From the NCBI RefSeq assembly GCF_037975245.1, contig NC_092562.1:10643001-10707000 (forward strand): a stretch of 64,000 nucleotides of DNA, written 5' to 3'. Made by a program: the position numbers and the translations under genes. A model generated the notes under the pieces. That model did no database searches, was not told the origin of the DNA, and saw nothing but the letters and a program-made list of their open reading frames with translations. Of this stretch, positions 1-12,180 are shown piece by piece (within the stretch, counting starts at the first letter, position 1; each line of letters opens with the position of its first letter). The DNA comes from Apostichopus japonicus (Eukaryota; Echinodermata; Holothuroidea; Aspidochirotida; Stichopodidae).

Positions 1-365
1 TTCATAGGACAGAGCGATATTCTGTGGGCCTTACCCATAGTGATGGCTAAAATGAAAGATGGGTCGTATAGATTTTGTTTAGACTATAGGAAATTGAATG
101 GAGTAACAATAAAGGATTCACACCCTTTACCTAGAAAAGTTGATAGTTTGGATGTACTAGGTGAAATGGATTTTGGCAGGTTGAAATGGATATTAAAGAT
201 AAACCAAAACAGCATTCACTACTGATACCGTCTTATATCAATTTCAAGTTATTCCTTTGGGTCTAACTAAATCACCACCGACATTCCAGAGGTTAATGAT
301 GAGATTTATTGAGAGGACTGAATATCTGGTTTACCTTGATGATGTTATTGTTAACTCATTCAAAG
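1..365 (+). pseudogene. Decayed Ty3/gypsy-type reverse transcriptase fragment
   Basis: The plus strand reads DGSYRFCLDYRKLNGVTIKD, then SHPLPRKVDSL, typical of the Ty3/gypsy RT core. After a frame change it reads YQFQVIPLGL and then YLVYLDDVIV, which contains the catalytic YLDD box. At least one frameshift or stop separates the two parts. No LTR, protease or integrase is visible, because the element runs off the left edge. It is a dead fragment. Confidence 0.85.
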
Positions 366-699
366 AATGTTGAGGGAAGTTTATGCGCCATATAAATGGT
401 TCATTATCCATTTACTAATGAGTTTCATTCGATCTCAAATTTCGTCGTGCGGACACTTTGCGGATATATATCAACATAATAAAGTGGATATAGTCAAAAG
501 TTGCATGATTTGAATGAAAATTCACTCTAATGCAGCCACCTAAGGAATTAAATTGCTATGGGGAATTGAGTGTCGAATAAGATCAATGATCTTATCAATA
601 CTTCTCGAACTAAGAAAGTTTCTTTTAACTGTGTTATTTTTCAGTAATTCATTGGTGGGTTCGTAATAAAAGGGCAACACAAATACATGAGTCAGTATT
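366..699. other. Short unassigned stretch
   Basis: AT-rich sequence between the gypsy fragment and the LINE tail; I see no gene or clear repeat here. Confidence 0.5.
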
Positions 700-757
700 T
701 AAGTAAGTAAGTAAGTAAAACTTTATTTCATCCCAAAAGGGAAAATACAAGCTCGCA

Positions 758-1016
758 TATGTACATATAAGACAAATACAAGATGACAAAGAGTAAAAAG
801 ATATAAGAATGACAAACATGAGAGTATCAGAGAATTAAAGTATAAACGTTTAAAGGCGTGATGATAAAACAAATGTAACACCCGAATAGATATGTACAAA
901 TAAGGCAAATACAAGATGATAAAGAGTAAAAAGACATAAGAATGGCAAACATAAGAGTAACAGAGAATTAAAGTAAAAAGTATAAAGGCGTGATAATATA
1001 ACAAATGAACACCCGT
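758..1016. repeat. Two ~129-bp tandem copies in the LINE 3' region
   Basis: The stretch starting ATGTACATATAAGACAAATA at 758 recurs near 889 with about 10% changes. Each copy ends near ACACCCGWATRG. It lies in the 3' untranslated part of the LINE. Confidence 0.8.
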
Positions 1017-1050
1017 ATGGATGGCAAGAACGGGAAGATAAAGCAGGCAA

Positions 1051-2022
1051 CTAACGATTGAAACGGAAATTAAAGAGCTTAATGCACTGAGGGATAAAGG
1101 AAGATTTGTGTCGATTTGTTATTGCACTCGGAAGCCTCATCCGCCCACTGCGAGATATTATTGCACTGTTGAGATTAGGAAACAATGGGTGATTCTCGTC
1201 GGCAAGGATGGCGTCGAGCTTAGACTCTATAACATTATGATACATACACTCCATTGTGAGCTGGTCCCCACCCAGGATACGGTTAGCCTGTCTGATAACA
1301 GAATCAATGCGACTCTTATCATAAGCAGTCACATTACCACCCCAGCAAGTCATACAATATTTAAACACGCTACAAATGACTGAGTTATAAAATATAGTGA
1401 GGATACGACTGTCAATGTTAAATTTACTCATTCTACGGAGACAGTATAGTCTAGGGTTTACTCTCTTTACCAAATAATCTATATGCTCATGCCACGCCAG
1501 TTGATCATCAATAACAACACCAAGATATTTATAGGATGAGACTTGTTCTACGGGATTTTCTTTAATCACAACCTCTCTCGGTTGACCCTTGACCCTTCTA
1601 AAATCAATATTCATTTCCTTTGTTTTATTAACATTAAGTTCCAGGAAGTTCTTATCACAATAACCGACGAAATGATTAATTTCTTCCAGATATTCCCTGT
1701 CATCATCCTTTTTAATCAAACCCACTAAGGCTGTATCATCTGCAAATTTAATTAAATGGCAACTGTCAGACGAGGATCTCACAACCGACGTGTACAGAGT
1801 GAATAAAAATGGGGCTAGAACGGTTCCTTGTGGAGCACCAGTATTTGAGTATTGGACATCTGACATACAGTTGGATGAGCTAATGTGAACATATTGAGAA
1901 CGATTGGTAAGGTAGTTGAGTATCCAAAAAATGAGATCATGTGAAATATTCATATTTAACATCTTGTCGGCCAAAACATGAGGCTGAATTGTGTTAAACG
2001 CAGATGAAAAATCAAAGAACAT
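1051..2022 (-). CDS. LINE reverse transcriptase C-terminal part (frameshifted)
   Basis: The 323-residue ORF begins MFFDFSSAFNTIQPHVLAD (RT motif A, first catalytic Asp). It continues GAPQGTVLAPFLFTLYT (motif B), KFADDTALVG (catalytic ADD), YLGVVIDDQLAWHEHID, and a C-terminal region with FKYCMTCWGGNV. It belongs with the ORF at 2054-3982 and is offset by a single frameshift. The ATG is internal; the frame is open upstream of it for about 15 codons. Confidence 0.87.
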   Translation of the reverse strand: MFFDFSSAFNTIQPHVLADKMLNMNISHDLIFWILNYLTNRSQYVHISSSNCMSDVQYSNTGAPQGTVLAPFLFTLYTSVVRSSSDSCHLIKFADDTALVGLIKKDDDREYLEEINHFVGYCDKNFLELNVNKTKEMNIDFRRVKGQPREVVIKENPVEQVSSYKYLGVVIDDQLAWHEHIDYLVKRVNPRLYCLRRMSKFNIDSRILTIFYNSVICSVFKYCMTCWGGNVTAYDKSRIDSVIRQANRILGGDQLTMECMYHNVIESKLDAILADENHPLFPNLNSAIISRSGRMRLPSAITNRHKSSFIPQCIKLFNFRFNR

Positions 2023-2053
2023 AATTCTGGCAGAATGACCTGATTTAGAATGT

Positions 2054-3982
2054 TCAACTTGGGTGGGAATACAATTTCTCCAAGCAATTTAAGACCGCGT
2101 CCTCTGTATTGCGATGGGCCCTATAAGCATATTGTTGAGGGTCGAGGTAGTCATCGACTAACGGCTTTATGTGCCGCAGTACAATTCGTTCACACGACTT
2201 CATCAGGACAGAAGTAAGGGCCACAGGCCGAAGGTCATTCATGCAGGATATGACAGCCTTTTTGGCTACTGGAATAATACAAGAGCGTTTCCATGATACG
2301 GGTATTGTTTTTGTACAGAATGAAAGATTAAAAATGTGAGTAAAAATGTCGGCAAGTTGATTGGCACAGGTTTTCAATACCCGTGGTTTCAGTTGGTCTG
2401 GGCCGGGAGCTTTAAATGCATTTAAACGAGAAAATTCCCGATAAACTTCGCCCCTGGTTACACATAAAAAGGGTTTTCCCCCAGCACAGTCGTCTAATGA
2501 CTCTCTGAGAAGATCAGCCTGTGTAGAAAAGTCATGACAATCAAATCTGTTGTAAAAATCATTCAATGCATTAGCGTAGTCAATAGAGGTATCAGGCAAA
2601 TATGATTTATGATTGTTAACCATGTACCCACTCATCAAACGGATTCCCTCCCAGACTTCTTTCATATTATTTTCAATAAATCGGTTTTCAATCTTACGCT
2701 TGTAAATAGCTTTCTCCTTTCTAATACAGTCTTTCAGTTCTTTCTGGACTGCTTTCAGTTCAGCTCTGTCCCCTCTGCCAAAGATGCCTTTCTTCCTGTT
2801 GATCACTGATTTGACTGTGCTGGTAATCCACGGTTTATTGTTTGGATACACCTTCACTTGCTTTGTAGGGACCGAGCAGTCTACGCAGAAGTTCACGTAC
2901 CCGGTAATCGCATCTGTTAGTTCATCGATGTCACTTGATGAACGGATAAACATGTCCCAATCTGTCGTATCCAGGGTCGATTGTAGCTGGTCGAGTGACT
3001 CCTGGCTCCACTGTTGGACTGTAATCACAGCGGGCTTCTGCCTTAGGACGATTGGTCGATACCGGGGATAAAGGATTACCAGGTTATGATCCGATTCTCC
3101 AAGGGGGGAGATCGATACTGCATTGTAAGCGTCTTTAACGTTCGAATAGCACAGATCCAGGGTAGCCTCTTCACGAGTGGGGCAGTTCACATGTTGATAG
3201 TAATGTACGTCGGTTTTCTTCAAGTTGGTATGATTAAAATCCCCATCAATGACGATAAATGCATAGGGGTGGGCAATCTCCAAGTCCTGTATAACCGTGC
3301 TTAGATCCTTTGCAGCATCTCTGGCAACATTCCGATTGGGGATATAAACAGTTAGATGAATGACATGTGAAAATTCCCGGGGTATATAGTACGGTCTAAG
3401 GCCAACAGTCAGAATCTCGATATTTGGGGAGCAAAAGTGGCCCTTTAAAATTGCGTTGTTAGGATGGCACCAACGATTGTTAACATAAAGACATACCCCT
3501 CCTCCTTTTTGTTTCGCGGCCAAGTCCAGATTACGATCACCCCTCAGTAGTTTGAATCCATCTATGTACATGGATTCGTCTGTAATGTTATCGTTAAGCC
3601 ATGTCTCAGTAAATGACATGAGACTGATATCTCTGAATTCCTGGAAGTAACGTGCATTGGCCTGTAGTTCGTCGATTTTATTGTTTAGCGATCGAACATT
3701 CCCCATGATGATAGATGGTAAAAATGGTTTACCCTTGCAACGTTTCTGTCTTTTCTTGACTCCTCCCGCCTTGCCCCTTCGTCGTTTCCGCATTTCTTTC
3801 GGTAGTGAGTGCATCCAGTTGTGTGTTGGCTGATCGCGCCTAGACTGTAGGCTACGTAGTGTGTCCGAGTCATAACGGATCGGTGAGTTCAGTCGATCGA
3901 AAACCTCATGATTCTGACATAATCCGAGCCGTGGAAAAACAAATAGCACTAACATCCAGGTAAAATAATTCCTCATATCCAT
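2054..3982 (-). CDS. LINE endonuclease and N-terminal reverse transcriptase
   Basis: The 642-residue ORF starts with a short hydrophobic segment (residues ~1-22), then basic sequence. An APE-type endonuclease follows (about 90-310): GNVRSLNNKIDEL, the FTETWL acid, the DGDFNH box and the SDHNLV catalytic box. From about 420 the RT begins with NAFKAPGPDQLKPRVLK and AYRAHRNTEDAV. It ends at a TGA just after CLEKLYSHPS. Reading on in another frame gives immediate continuation into the RT palm, so this stop is caused by one frameshift near 2060. All catalytic residues I can check are present. Confidence 0.88.
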   Translation of the reverse strand: MDMRNYFTWMLVLFVFPRLGLCQNHEVFDRLNSPIRYDSDTLRSLQSRRDQPTHNWMHSLPKEMRKRRRGKAGGVKKRQKRCKGKPFLPSIIMGNVRSLNNKIDELQANARYFQEFRDISLMSFTETWLNDNITDESMYIDGFKLLRGDRNLDLAAKQKGGGVCLYVNNRWCHPNNAILKGHFCSPNIEILTVGLRPYYIPREFSHVIHLTVYIPNRNVARDAAKDLSTVIQDLEIAHPYAFIVIDGDFNHTNLKKTDVHYYQHVNCPTREEATLDLCYSNVKDAYNAVSISPLGESDHNLVILYPRYRPIVLRQKPAVITVQQWSQESLDQLQSTLDTTDWDMFIRSSSDIDELTDAITGYVNFCVDCSVPTKQVKVYPNNKPWITSTVKSVINRKKGIFGRGDRAELKAVQKELKDCIRKEKAIYKRKIENRFIENNMKEVWEGIRLMSGYMVNNHKSYLPDTSIDYANALNDFYNRFDCHDFSTQADLLRESLDDCAGGKPFLCVTRGEVYREFSRLNAFKAPGPDQLKPRVLKTCANQLADIFTHIFNLSFCTKTIPVSWKRSCIIPVAKKAVISCMNDLRPVALTSVLMKSCERIVLRHIKPLVDDYLDPQQYAYRAHRNTEDAVLNCLEKLYSHPS

Positions 3983-4090
3983 GATAATTCACGAGCAAAG
4001 ACAGATAGACATCGGACAAAGGTGAAATACAAGAAATTAGGATGATGAAATTGCGAGCCGTGTCGCCACAAGTGCAGCGCCATATATCCT

Positions 4091-6160
4091 TAGGTCCTTA
4101 ATGATTTATTCACTTTTAATTTCGTTTATTTATTAATTACATGGCAACTTTAATAGGATACACATCGTTATTTTAGTTCCCCTCAAAGTCATTGTTTTTC
4201 TTTATTTTTTTGTTTTGTAAAGTATATCAATTAAAATAACCGATGTTATCCGCTGTTAGTGGACCGTAACCACCGCTGATGAGAAAAGTCCAGAAGAAAA
4301 ACTATACTAGGGGATAATTGTAGCCTATAGGTCGGCCCATGTGCCCAAACGTAAAGACTTCAGGGAGTAATCCAGGGGCTGAAGTTGATGGAAAATGTCT
4401 GCATCGTTAGGTCAAAATCACATTTTACCGTAGCATATTGTATCGCCAAAGGATCATTTGAAAGATTATCGCACTGAACTAATCGTTTGTTATAGAGGAA
4501 ACAACAAACATACATGTAACTCAAATAGGAAACACCTTCAGCATGACTAAGCCATGGTAAAATGTTAACTAATTTCAAAAGCCGCACAGGACCGTGCCAA
4601 GGAAGGGGAAGGGGGGGGGGGGAGGTGTTGAGAGAGTTTTTGCCCGAAATTTGAAACCTTCCCCAAATATTTGCACTACACGAACCGCATGAAACATGTT
4701 GATACCGGCAACGAGTATGGTTTTATTGAAATTGTCATTTGCAAGCAGGGGCTTGTCTATATAGATTATTTGGCACCTGGGGCGGATCATTCCTTTGTCA
4801 CTCCTTGCAGGTGATGCCGTGATGGGAGCGGGATCTAAGCAAAGGGGGAACCCTTTGAGAACTTTTTGTGTATGCAAGGTGGCTAGATGCAAACTGGTGC
4901 TTTCTTTGTCAAAGCTTTGTCGTAAATCAAGCAGCACATGACAGAGTACCAGAAGACGACATCAGATGTAAACCTAAAGTAGTGTAACACCACCAAAGAC
5001 GTACTGACGGAGCTTCTATGGGGGGGGGGGGGGAGCGGGAAACTTACCCTCGAGTTGAACGAGCAAAACCCAGTCACAGGAGAGTTCCCGTGGGGTTTGC
5101 TCATTTTGCCCCTAGGAGGGGCCTAGGTTAAAATTACCCCGTCCAGAAGTTTATAAATTTTGGTATCCGGCCGAATGGGTGGATGAGAGCAAATTTCAAA
5201 TGGATCACGGTAATGGCCCAACGACCAAGATCACGGTCCAATCTCGTGGTTTTGAATTTATTTACTCAAGCGTTACTGAAAAATATTTGCCAAAGAAAGC
5301 CCACATCCCCCCCCCCCCCTCCAAAAAAAATTGTTTAAAGCAATATCAAATAGAAAAATGTGCACTCTAGGTCTACATTAGTGATGTTACCTTTAGGCTT
5401 CACGGTACTCGTTGGAAATGAAATAGAATTTCGCGAGAGATGCTGGCATAGATCGGCTATCATGCTGTGACAGCCATACCCAGTTATTTTAATGACGGTG
5501 TGTGTGTGGGGGGGGGGGGGGTAAATACCCTATTAATCTAAGGAAAATCGTAAACATGCAGGTGGTTAATGAAAATATATAACTCTTAATCTTTAGAAAA
5601 AGAATTAGAATAATGGTATGAAGTTAAATATTTCACTACATCATACGCCTCCACGTTGACCGAAACCAACTCGTTGGGTGATGTAGGCCTACGTAGTGTA
5701 AATTGGATAGAGAGCTGCCATCGGTTTTGTACGTCCATTCATATGGCTGTATACTTTGGTACCTAACTGTAGCTAACAGGAACGGTAAGCTCTGTAGATG
5801 GGATATCCCTGGACAGAGAAAATGGATTTCTATACCCAGATATTAATCTTAACTCACTGAATATGCCGACCTTATATGAGGTTGTACAAGGTTAGGTCAA
5901 TATTATTATACCAGGGAGCTGACACGAACAGCTCCCTGGGAATTGGCTGCCCTTCGTTGGTATCTTAGTAAACTGAAATATCAACGAAACCCTCTTATAG
6001 AACTTGCTCACAATGGCAACAATAGAAAATAATATATGAACCGATACAGTCAGTGATCATATCTTTACACAATAACATGTTTACATGCTGAAGGGAACAT
6101 CCCCCCCCCCCCGATCATAAAGGTCAAAGAGTATAACTATTGCTGTCGTATTAATCCAAC
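4091..6160. other. Intergenic region, no gene seen
   Basis: AT-rich with scattered G or C homopolymer runs (about 4609-4622, 5022-5034, 5309-5320, 5508-5521, 6102-6112). Short ORFs here look random. A perfect 11-bp stem hairpin lies at 5911-5939 (listed separately). Confidence 0.6.
5911..5939. other. Perfect hairpin, 11-bp stem and 7-nt loop
   Basis: CCAGGGAGCTG, then ACACGAA, then CAGCTCCCTGG. There is no T-tract or adjacent gene to suggest a role. Confidence 0.7.
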
Positions 6161-6405
6161 CCCCATGTAAAGATTAAACCACCATGTAAAGATTAAACCC
6201 CCCAGGTCAAGATTAAAACACCCATCTAAAGATTAAAACACCAATGTAAAGATTTAAACACCCATGTAAAGATTAAACACCCATGTAAAAATTAAAACCC
6301 CTATGTAAAGATTAAACACCCATGTAAAAATTAAAACACCTATGTAAAGATTTTAATACCCATGTAAAGATTAAAACACCCATGTAAAGATTAAACACCC
6401 ACGTC
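6160..6405. repeat. ~21-bp minisatellite
   Basis: About 12 imperfect copies of ACCCATGTAAAGATTAAAAC, with units varying by one or two bases. Confidence 0.9.
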
Positions 6406-7980
6406 TATAATAGCCCCAGCTGGATTGAAAACCTCAAAAATTCTCCAACATTGTTCCATGAGCTAATAGGACATTTTTACAGCAAACTTTTTCTAAAAAG
6501 GGGAGGGGCCACCGATTCCCCTTTGAAACCTCCCATCGACGTCATAACATCTTTAAGTTAACCCGCCCCACTCCCAAAAACATGGTGGTCACACACCTGA
6601 CTGTTTACTCCTTATTCAACAAGGATTGACAACAGGACCACAGAGTCCCAGAAATCAGAGATAGGAGAAAGTAACCGAAATGGCTAAATATATGGTGACG
6701 TAACATAAAACAGGAAAACTACACTGTAACAGGAAACAATCCCCTTATTTTGCTTTAGAACTGAAATAATTCTTGACATATTTTTGATTCTCTGTATAAC
6801 GATACAGATATTCCATCCTTTCATGTGAGTTTGAAAGGAATTAATCGTCATGCGACGGTACCACAACTCCGGAAATTGTATAATTATGTTCCTGGGCTTC
6901 ACCTTAACACCTATGATCATTCATATTTAACACTCGTATCATATAGCACTTGTTATGTGTCTCCAAATATTACATTAATACATTCACTAAAAAATTACTC
7001 CCACAGTTAAGTTTTTATTATATGCTTAGCATCTTAAGAAATAGAAGGGAAGGTTTCAAAAGATGTTTATCGCAGCCATGTAGGAGTCTCAGATAAACGT
7101 TTCGATGCCTTATATGAAATCTGGAACAACTCCGTGAAACACTTTATTTATGTCTCAAATTATCACCTTTTTCTAAGGCTATTGTAGCTTTGTGGTTTTA
7201 TTCATTCTGGAGGGAACTTAATACAATTTTAAAGTCTCTCTATACTCCACATCACGATTGATAACGGCACATCCCGGCAAAACACAAGTTCTGAATATGG
7301 TACAACCTTGTCACAATTATTTTTTGAGTGTTGACTCTGAGATTTCCAGCGTATCTGCATGCACTTCATATGTCGAGCAACGTATTCAACCTAAGATGAT
7401 ACTGTTATACTGATCTGAATAATATTTAAGTAAATTGTCGATATTGTGTGTATCTCATATGGCCTTATAGTCTTACAGATAATACTGGGGAAATATTGAA
7501 TAATGTAGCCGCTAAAACATTCCTTGGGCCACATATTCAAGAAGCTGATCTTGTCTGGTAAAGTTGTGAATAGGATCAAATAGCATTGTGACATTTGTAA
7601 AAAGTTCTCGTACTTTATGCTATCTACTAACATAGATCAAAATGCACTTGGTCATTGAAATTATAGATATTCTCCGTTCATTTTTTATGTATTACTTTGT
7701 AGATAAATGAAATACATTATATACAACCTATGGTCCTGCTCAAACTAAGTTTCAATACGGTTTATCTCACCGAGTAAACAACATTAATAACCAGTTTTGT
7801 ACAGAAGGGGTAAAAGTAGCAATTGGCTCCTAAATGAAAAACCAAAATACAAATATGCATCGTGTTTCGATTATGTAACATGAGCAGCTTTCTTCTTTCA
7901 TCTGACATAATGTATATAGTGAGGGTGTACAACATATTTGATTTTAGTGATACAGTGTGATGTGACAAACAATAAATTCA
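6406..7980. other. Intergenic region, no gene seen
   Basis: AT-rich unique-looking sequence. Several ORFs of 60-80 codons show no recognisable motif. Confidence 0.5.
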
Positions 7981-7984
7981 CAGT

Positions 7985-8760
7985 GACACAGGCTGGACTG
8001 AAATGACCATAGACCTCAAAAACAGGCTTCTTGTACTAAATGTGATAGATACATCAACATACTAAATATGACGTTCTTACTTGTTGAAATATTGTGAAAA
8101 ACATGTTTGGACAATTTGACCCCTGGTGAACTCAAACGACCATTGACCTTCGCCCACAACATTAGGCTTTTATACTCAATATGGTACAATTACATACCAA
8201 ATATGCGATCTGTCCAAGCTTCCCTTGCGATATTATGCTTAGGAGCGTGCGTTAGCTTAGAGAGACAGGTAAAAGGGGAGTGAAATAAATACTTGGCGTT
8301 TATGACTTCAAATGATCCCTAACCTCCACGAAAAGCAATAAAAGCCTCCTTAAAGTTGATATGGTATATCTACAAACCAAATGTGAGTTCTGTCCGAGGT
8401 TTCCTTCTTGTAATATCATGTTAAGAAGGCTTAGAAAACATGACATGTTGTCCCCAAGTGACCTTTGACCTCCACCAAAATCAATAAGCTTCTTTTACTT
8501 AATGTTATACACCTTCAAACTAGTATGAGATCTGCCCAAGCTTCCAATATGGATATATCATGTTTACATGGTTTGCAAAATGTGAACTCTGATGACCCCA
8601 AATGACCATTGAAATCCTACAAAGCTTATAGGCTTCTTGTACTCAATACTGTTCCTATATATCTTAAATATGAGATCTGTCCAGCTTACGTCACAAACGC
8701 ACACACAAATACGCCATCATGAAAGCAAAGGTTACGATTATTATCGAAACCAAAACGTTA
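7985..8760. repeat. Diverged ~120-bp tandem repeat, about five units
   Basis: Units share TGACC(C)..AAATGACC.TTGACCTC, AGGCTTCTTGTACTCAAT, ATGAGATCTGTCCAAGCTTC and TATCATGTTTA. Unit starts are near 7998, 8118, 8307, 8449 and 8593. It ends with CACACACAAATACGCCATCA and AAGGTTACGATTATTATCG. A weaker relative of the terminal part lies at 33720-33990. It looks like an old interspersed repeat. Confidence 0.7.
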
Positions 8761-10340
8761 GGCGATAGCTTTTACACCTGTCTGATAACCATTATCAGTG
8801 TTGCAACTCAACATAACATGTTAAATGAGGTAAAAAGTAGACTGCCAGGAAATCAAATATTCGTAATATTGTAATCTGATATCGAACATAAACCAATCAC
8901 GGTTCACGAACCAGTGTTTTACTAGGATTTTGAAACGTTCGTTCCATGGACACATCTCCTCGAAAATATTAGAATGCAACAGATAAAAGCTTGCATCCGC
9001 TCATACACTTTTTTGATAAAACCTCGAGCCAACGAGCTGTTATATGACCTATATGTATTTTTGAAGTCAAGTAGAACATTTCTTGATCCCATTGCTGTCA
9101 GCTATAGAATTAAACTACTTAGTGTGGTAGAGGTCTTTATCCACACAAATTATGCAAAATAATGAAAAGATAGCTGCAGTATAAATCAAACAAATGTATA
9201 AATTAGAATGTTCACCAAAGCTGATGTTTATCCGGTTCTGGTCGGCAACGCCTAAGCGTTTTACAATGCACTGAACTATTTTCCATTCCAAAGCATACTT
9301 CCTGACCCTCTAGCCATGTCTATTCGAAGTTGCAATTAGACGGTCGTAGTGATTTTCTGTAATATTTACAGATTGATAGACACATTCGAAAACAAAAGAT
9401 TAATTGTAATGTGATCCCAAAGCTATAGTAAGTAACTTTTCCAACATTTCGGCCCATACAGCCGGTGCACAGTTCTCGGTTAACAGATTTCAATAACGTG
9501 AGCCGATGAGTGCCATTCAAAGGCGTTTCTAATTATAGAGAAAGGCATATGGAACGTCAGTCTTTAGATGTTACTCCCCATCACGCAGGATCCGTCGTTA
9601 AGGCACATTTTTACAGTCCAGGTACTGTGAATAGAAGCGACGAGCATGTTCTAACCTTAATGCTATACTGGGGAGAGGTCGGTCGTAATAAGTTTCTTGA
9701 CTGTGATATTACTATAATGGTATTCTTGTAGGGGAAATAAGTTGAAAGATTTGTTCTTCATATATTGGTCTAGCTCCGAAGATATGGAAACAAAGCAAAC
9801 CAACATTAAACTAAATAACTCCACTGCATGAACAAACCGAAATTGTAATGAAACCAGGTATATATGTATCAGATTTTGAAATGAAACTTGCAGAGCCACC
9901 GACACCCGGGTTGTGGGCGGGGCATGGTCTCAATAATTTCAAAGCAATGATTTCCAAATGAACGTATTTAACATGTAAAGTTGTTGAATTTTGACAATTC
10001 TCGGCCTCGGGCTGTCTTGCCCACCCCCCCTCAAATAAGAATCCCGTATCGGTGCTCTGATTACCAAATAAAGGGGGGAATGTAAAAATCTACTTCTTTA
10101 ACGTATGAAGCGATGCAGAAAGTATGACAATAATCTAATTTAGTTTTCCATGTATCATACATCATGAATAATTGAACATTGTTTCTCTTCATCAAATGAA
10201 AGTTGAAAGAACAAAACAAACACAGACATTCTGTAAAGAAACTAGGTAAAACAATGGAGATATCCAGGTTTACTTTGCTTGTATATAAATCTGAGTAAAT
10301 AGTCAAATAGCGTTTGTATAAATGCTAACACGATGGACAT
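8761..10340. other. Intergenic region, no gene seen
   Basis: I found no domain motif, RNA gene or strong repeat here. Confidence 0.5.
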
Positions 10341-10343
10341 ATT

Positions 10344-11150
10344 TTTAATGTGCATAATGCACAAAATGATAGTCTACGGAAAGTTATTATCAGAAGATTA
10401 AATATACTCAAACAGCTGTTCTAGCTATTAATTTCTGTTATAAACTGATTCCACACCCCCTCTCCCCTCCCCTCCCCTCTAGTAGCATTCATTAACAACA
10501 TACAGTAAATTAAGATTTAATATTCGAACTCTTCAATAGCCCTCATCACAACAACTTCCACAGTGTTCAATAGTCACTTCCGTGCTCACAACTGGGATTA
10601 TGATAACTTGAAAGTTTTGGCTTGAATCTTGGTAACCATATTTGCATTTCCACTTCCTCCAATCTTACATTTTTAATGTACAACATACATTCTATGAAAG
10701 TTATTATCAAATGATTGCATACACAATAGCTTTTGAACTTATTGTTTTGCTTTTATGAACTGATAATACTGATAACGCTGCCTCGCCCTATACCCCTCGC
10801 CCAACCCCCGCCTCCTCCCCCCAAGTCTACTAGCATTCTTTAACAAATTAAGTAAACATGAAGATATAATGTTAACCCACTCAAGTACCCCTTTAACACA
10901 TCAATCAATTTGTCAGTACACTATTCAATATGAAAATAATAAACACATAAGAAGTGTAAAAGTAAAATTAAAGTTGATAGGGGAAAAAAACCTCAAACCT
11001 ACCTCCCTACAATTCTTCTAGCATTAATTACAGTAAAACTTAAGATATATATGTAAAAGCATTGTTCAATAAGAACATAATAGTAATAAAACCAAGAAGT
11101 TGTAAAATTAACAATAACTGATAATAGGAAAAACCTCAAACCTTGTAATA
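10344..11150. repeat. Diverged ~330-bp tandem repeat, 2.5 copies
   Basis: Blocks at about 10344-10670, 10671-10960 and 10961-11150 share TTTTTAATGT, GAAAGTTATTATCA, a pyrimidine-rich run of C, CTAGCATT, and AAGTTAAGATATA-like segments in the same order. Confidence 0.65.
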
Positions 11151-11204
11151 ATCTCTGTGTATATCTGGCTATTTACATCAGCTGAACCAGGGTACATGGT
11201 TTTG

Positions 11205-11560
11205 TTATTAAAGTAAAAGGAATAAAGTATTGCTGTATGCCGATGATGCAATACTCTTGTGATGATGGATGCTTTATGTAGTTAAAAATCTCTTCATTTA
11301 CATAAAATATCTGAGGCTGTAAAATTTTAAATAAATTCCTCACTTATCATTACTGCTTATGATTTTATATTTACCAGTAGGGTCTCGTTGGGTGTTATAG
11401 TTGACACACAATGGAAATGGTTTCTATACATAAATGTATTTACCACATGAAGCTTCGGAAGTCTATTAGTTTGGTTTGTTATGGATCATTTTCCTGTTGG
11501 TCTTAATAAATGGTCAAAGCAGTTGATCTCTTGCAGTATGTTTACTTCGTTACTTTCTTC
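11205..11560 (+). pseudogene. LINE reverse transcriptase relic (YADD box)
   Basis: The plus strand reads GIKVLLYADDAILL and then a stop. Further on, VSLGVIVDTQWKW resembles the YLGVxID..W.W motif that follows the active site in non-LTR RTs. It is heavily broken, with no open frame over 60 codons. Confidence 0.6.
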
Positions 11561-11899
11561 TCTCTGACTGAACTTGTAGTTTAATATCAAGAATGCTTAG
11601 AATTTTCCAAACTGTAGCTCCTCATGTGCCTCCTTTTTACCTCAAAATTGCAGCAGAGCCTGTCACAATCACACCATGGCCGGAAGAGTTTGAAATTCCA
11701 CTGAACAAGTATAATTAAACACTAATAGTCACGTCTGTGTTCATGTTTGGGAAGATCACTTTTAGCATACCTCCATTTTGGTAGCCTTTTTGTCATTTCC
11801 AATCCTTCTTTGTAACCATACTCCCAATAAGGATATGTTACATCAGTTGTGTTTCTAACACAGCCTTTAATAACATGTCATTACTACTAACACAAAGCT

Positions 11900-12180
11900 T
11901 TTTGCATGCTTTTCATTTCCTCCTAAATATGCCAAGAGCAGAGTTCCTGAATAGACCATTGTGTGTCTTTGCGGTATTTAAAAGGCACAAACTGTACATT
12001 GCAGTTGGATTTGAGTTACCATTTCTTGAATTTCTAGCATATTGGGAGTAATTGTTAATGACTATCCTCTGTGACAGGGAATTCCAGACTTTGTTATCAT
12101 GTTTCAATTGAGTTACAGCCATGTCTCTGCTTTTTGGGAATGAAGAAAGGACTACTTTGTCCCGTTCTCAAAAATATTTT
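11900..12180 (-). pseudogene. Possible LINE C-terminal relic
   Basis: The minus-strand ORF contains KVWNSLSQRIVINNYSQYAR, resembling the LWNSLP.xI motif near the C-terminus of LINE RTs. It is weak evidence on one short motif. Confidence 0.35.

Larger units (their letters stand above)
700..4090 (-). mobile_element. CR1/Rex1-like LINE, nearly complete endonuclease-RT
   Basis: A non-LTR retrotransposon on the minus strand. One long ORF covers endonuclease and the first half of reverse transcriptase (2054-3982). A second covers the rest of RT (1051-2022). The 3' region (720-1050) holds two ~129-bp tandem copies and ends in a TTAC-type microsatellite (700-720), a usual LINE 3' end. I saw no target-site duplication. 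The clade is judged from the GNVRSLNNKIDEL start and general resemblance to Rex1/CR1 proteins. Confidence 0.88.

Noticed and set aside
723-1050. Hydrophobic minus-strand ORFs (YLPYLYISIRVLHLF)
   Set aside because: They lie in the tandem duplicated 3' region of the LINE and have no family resemblance.
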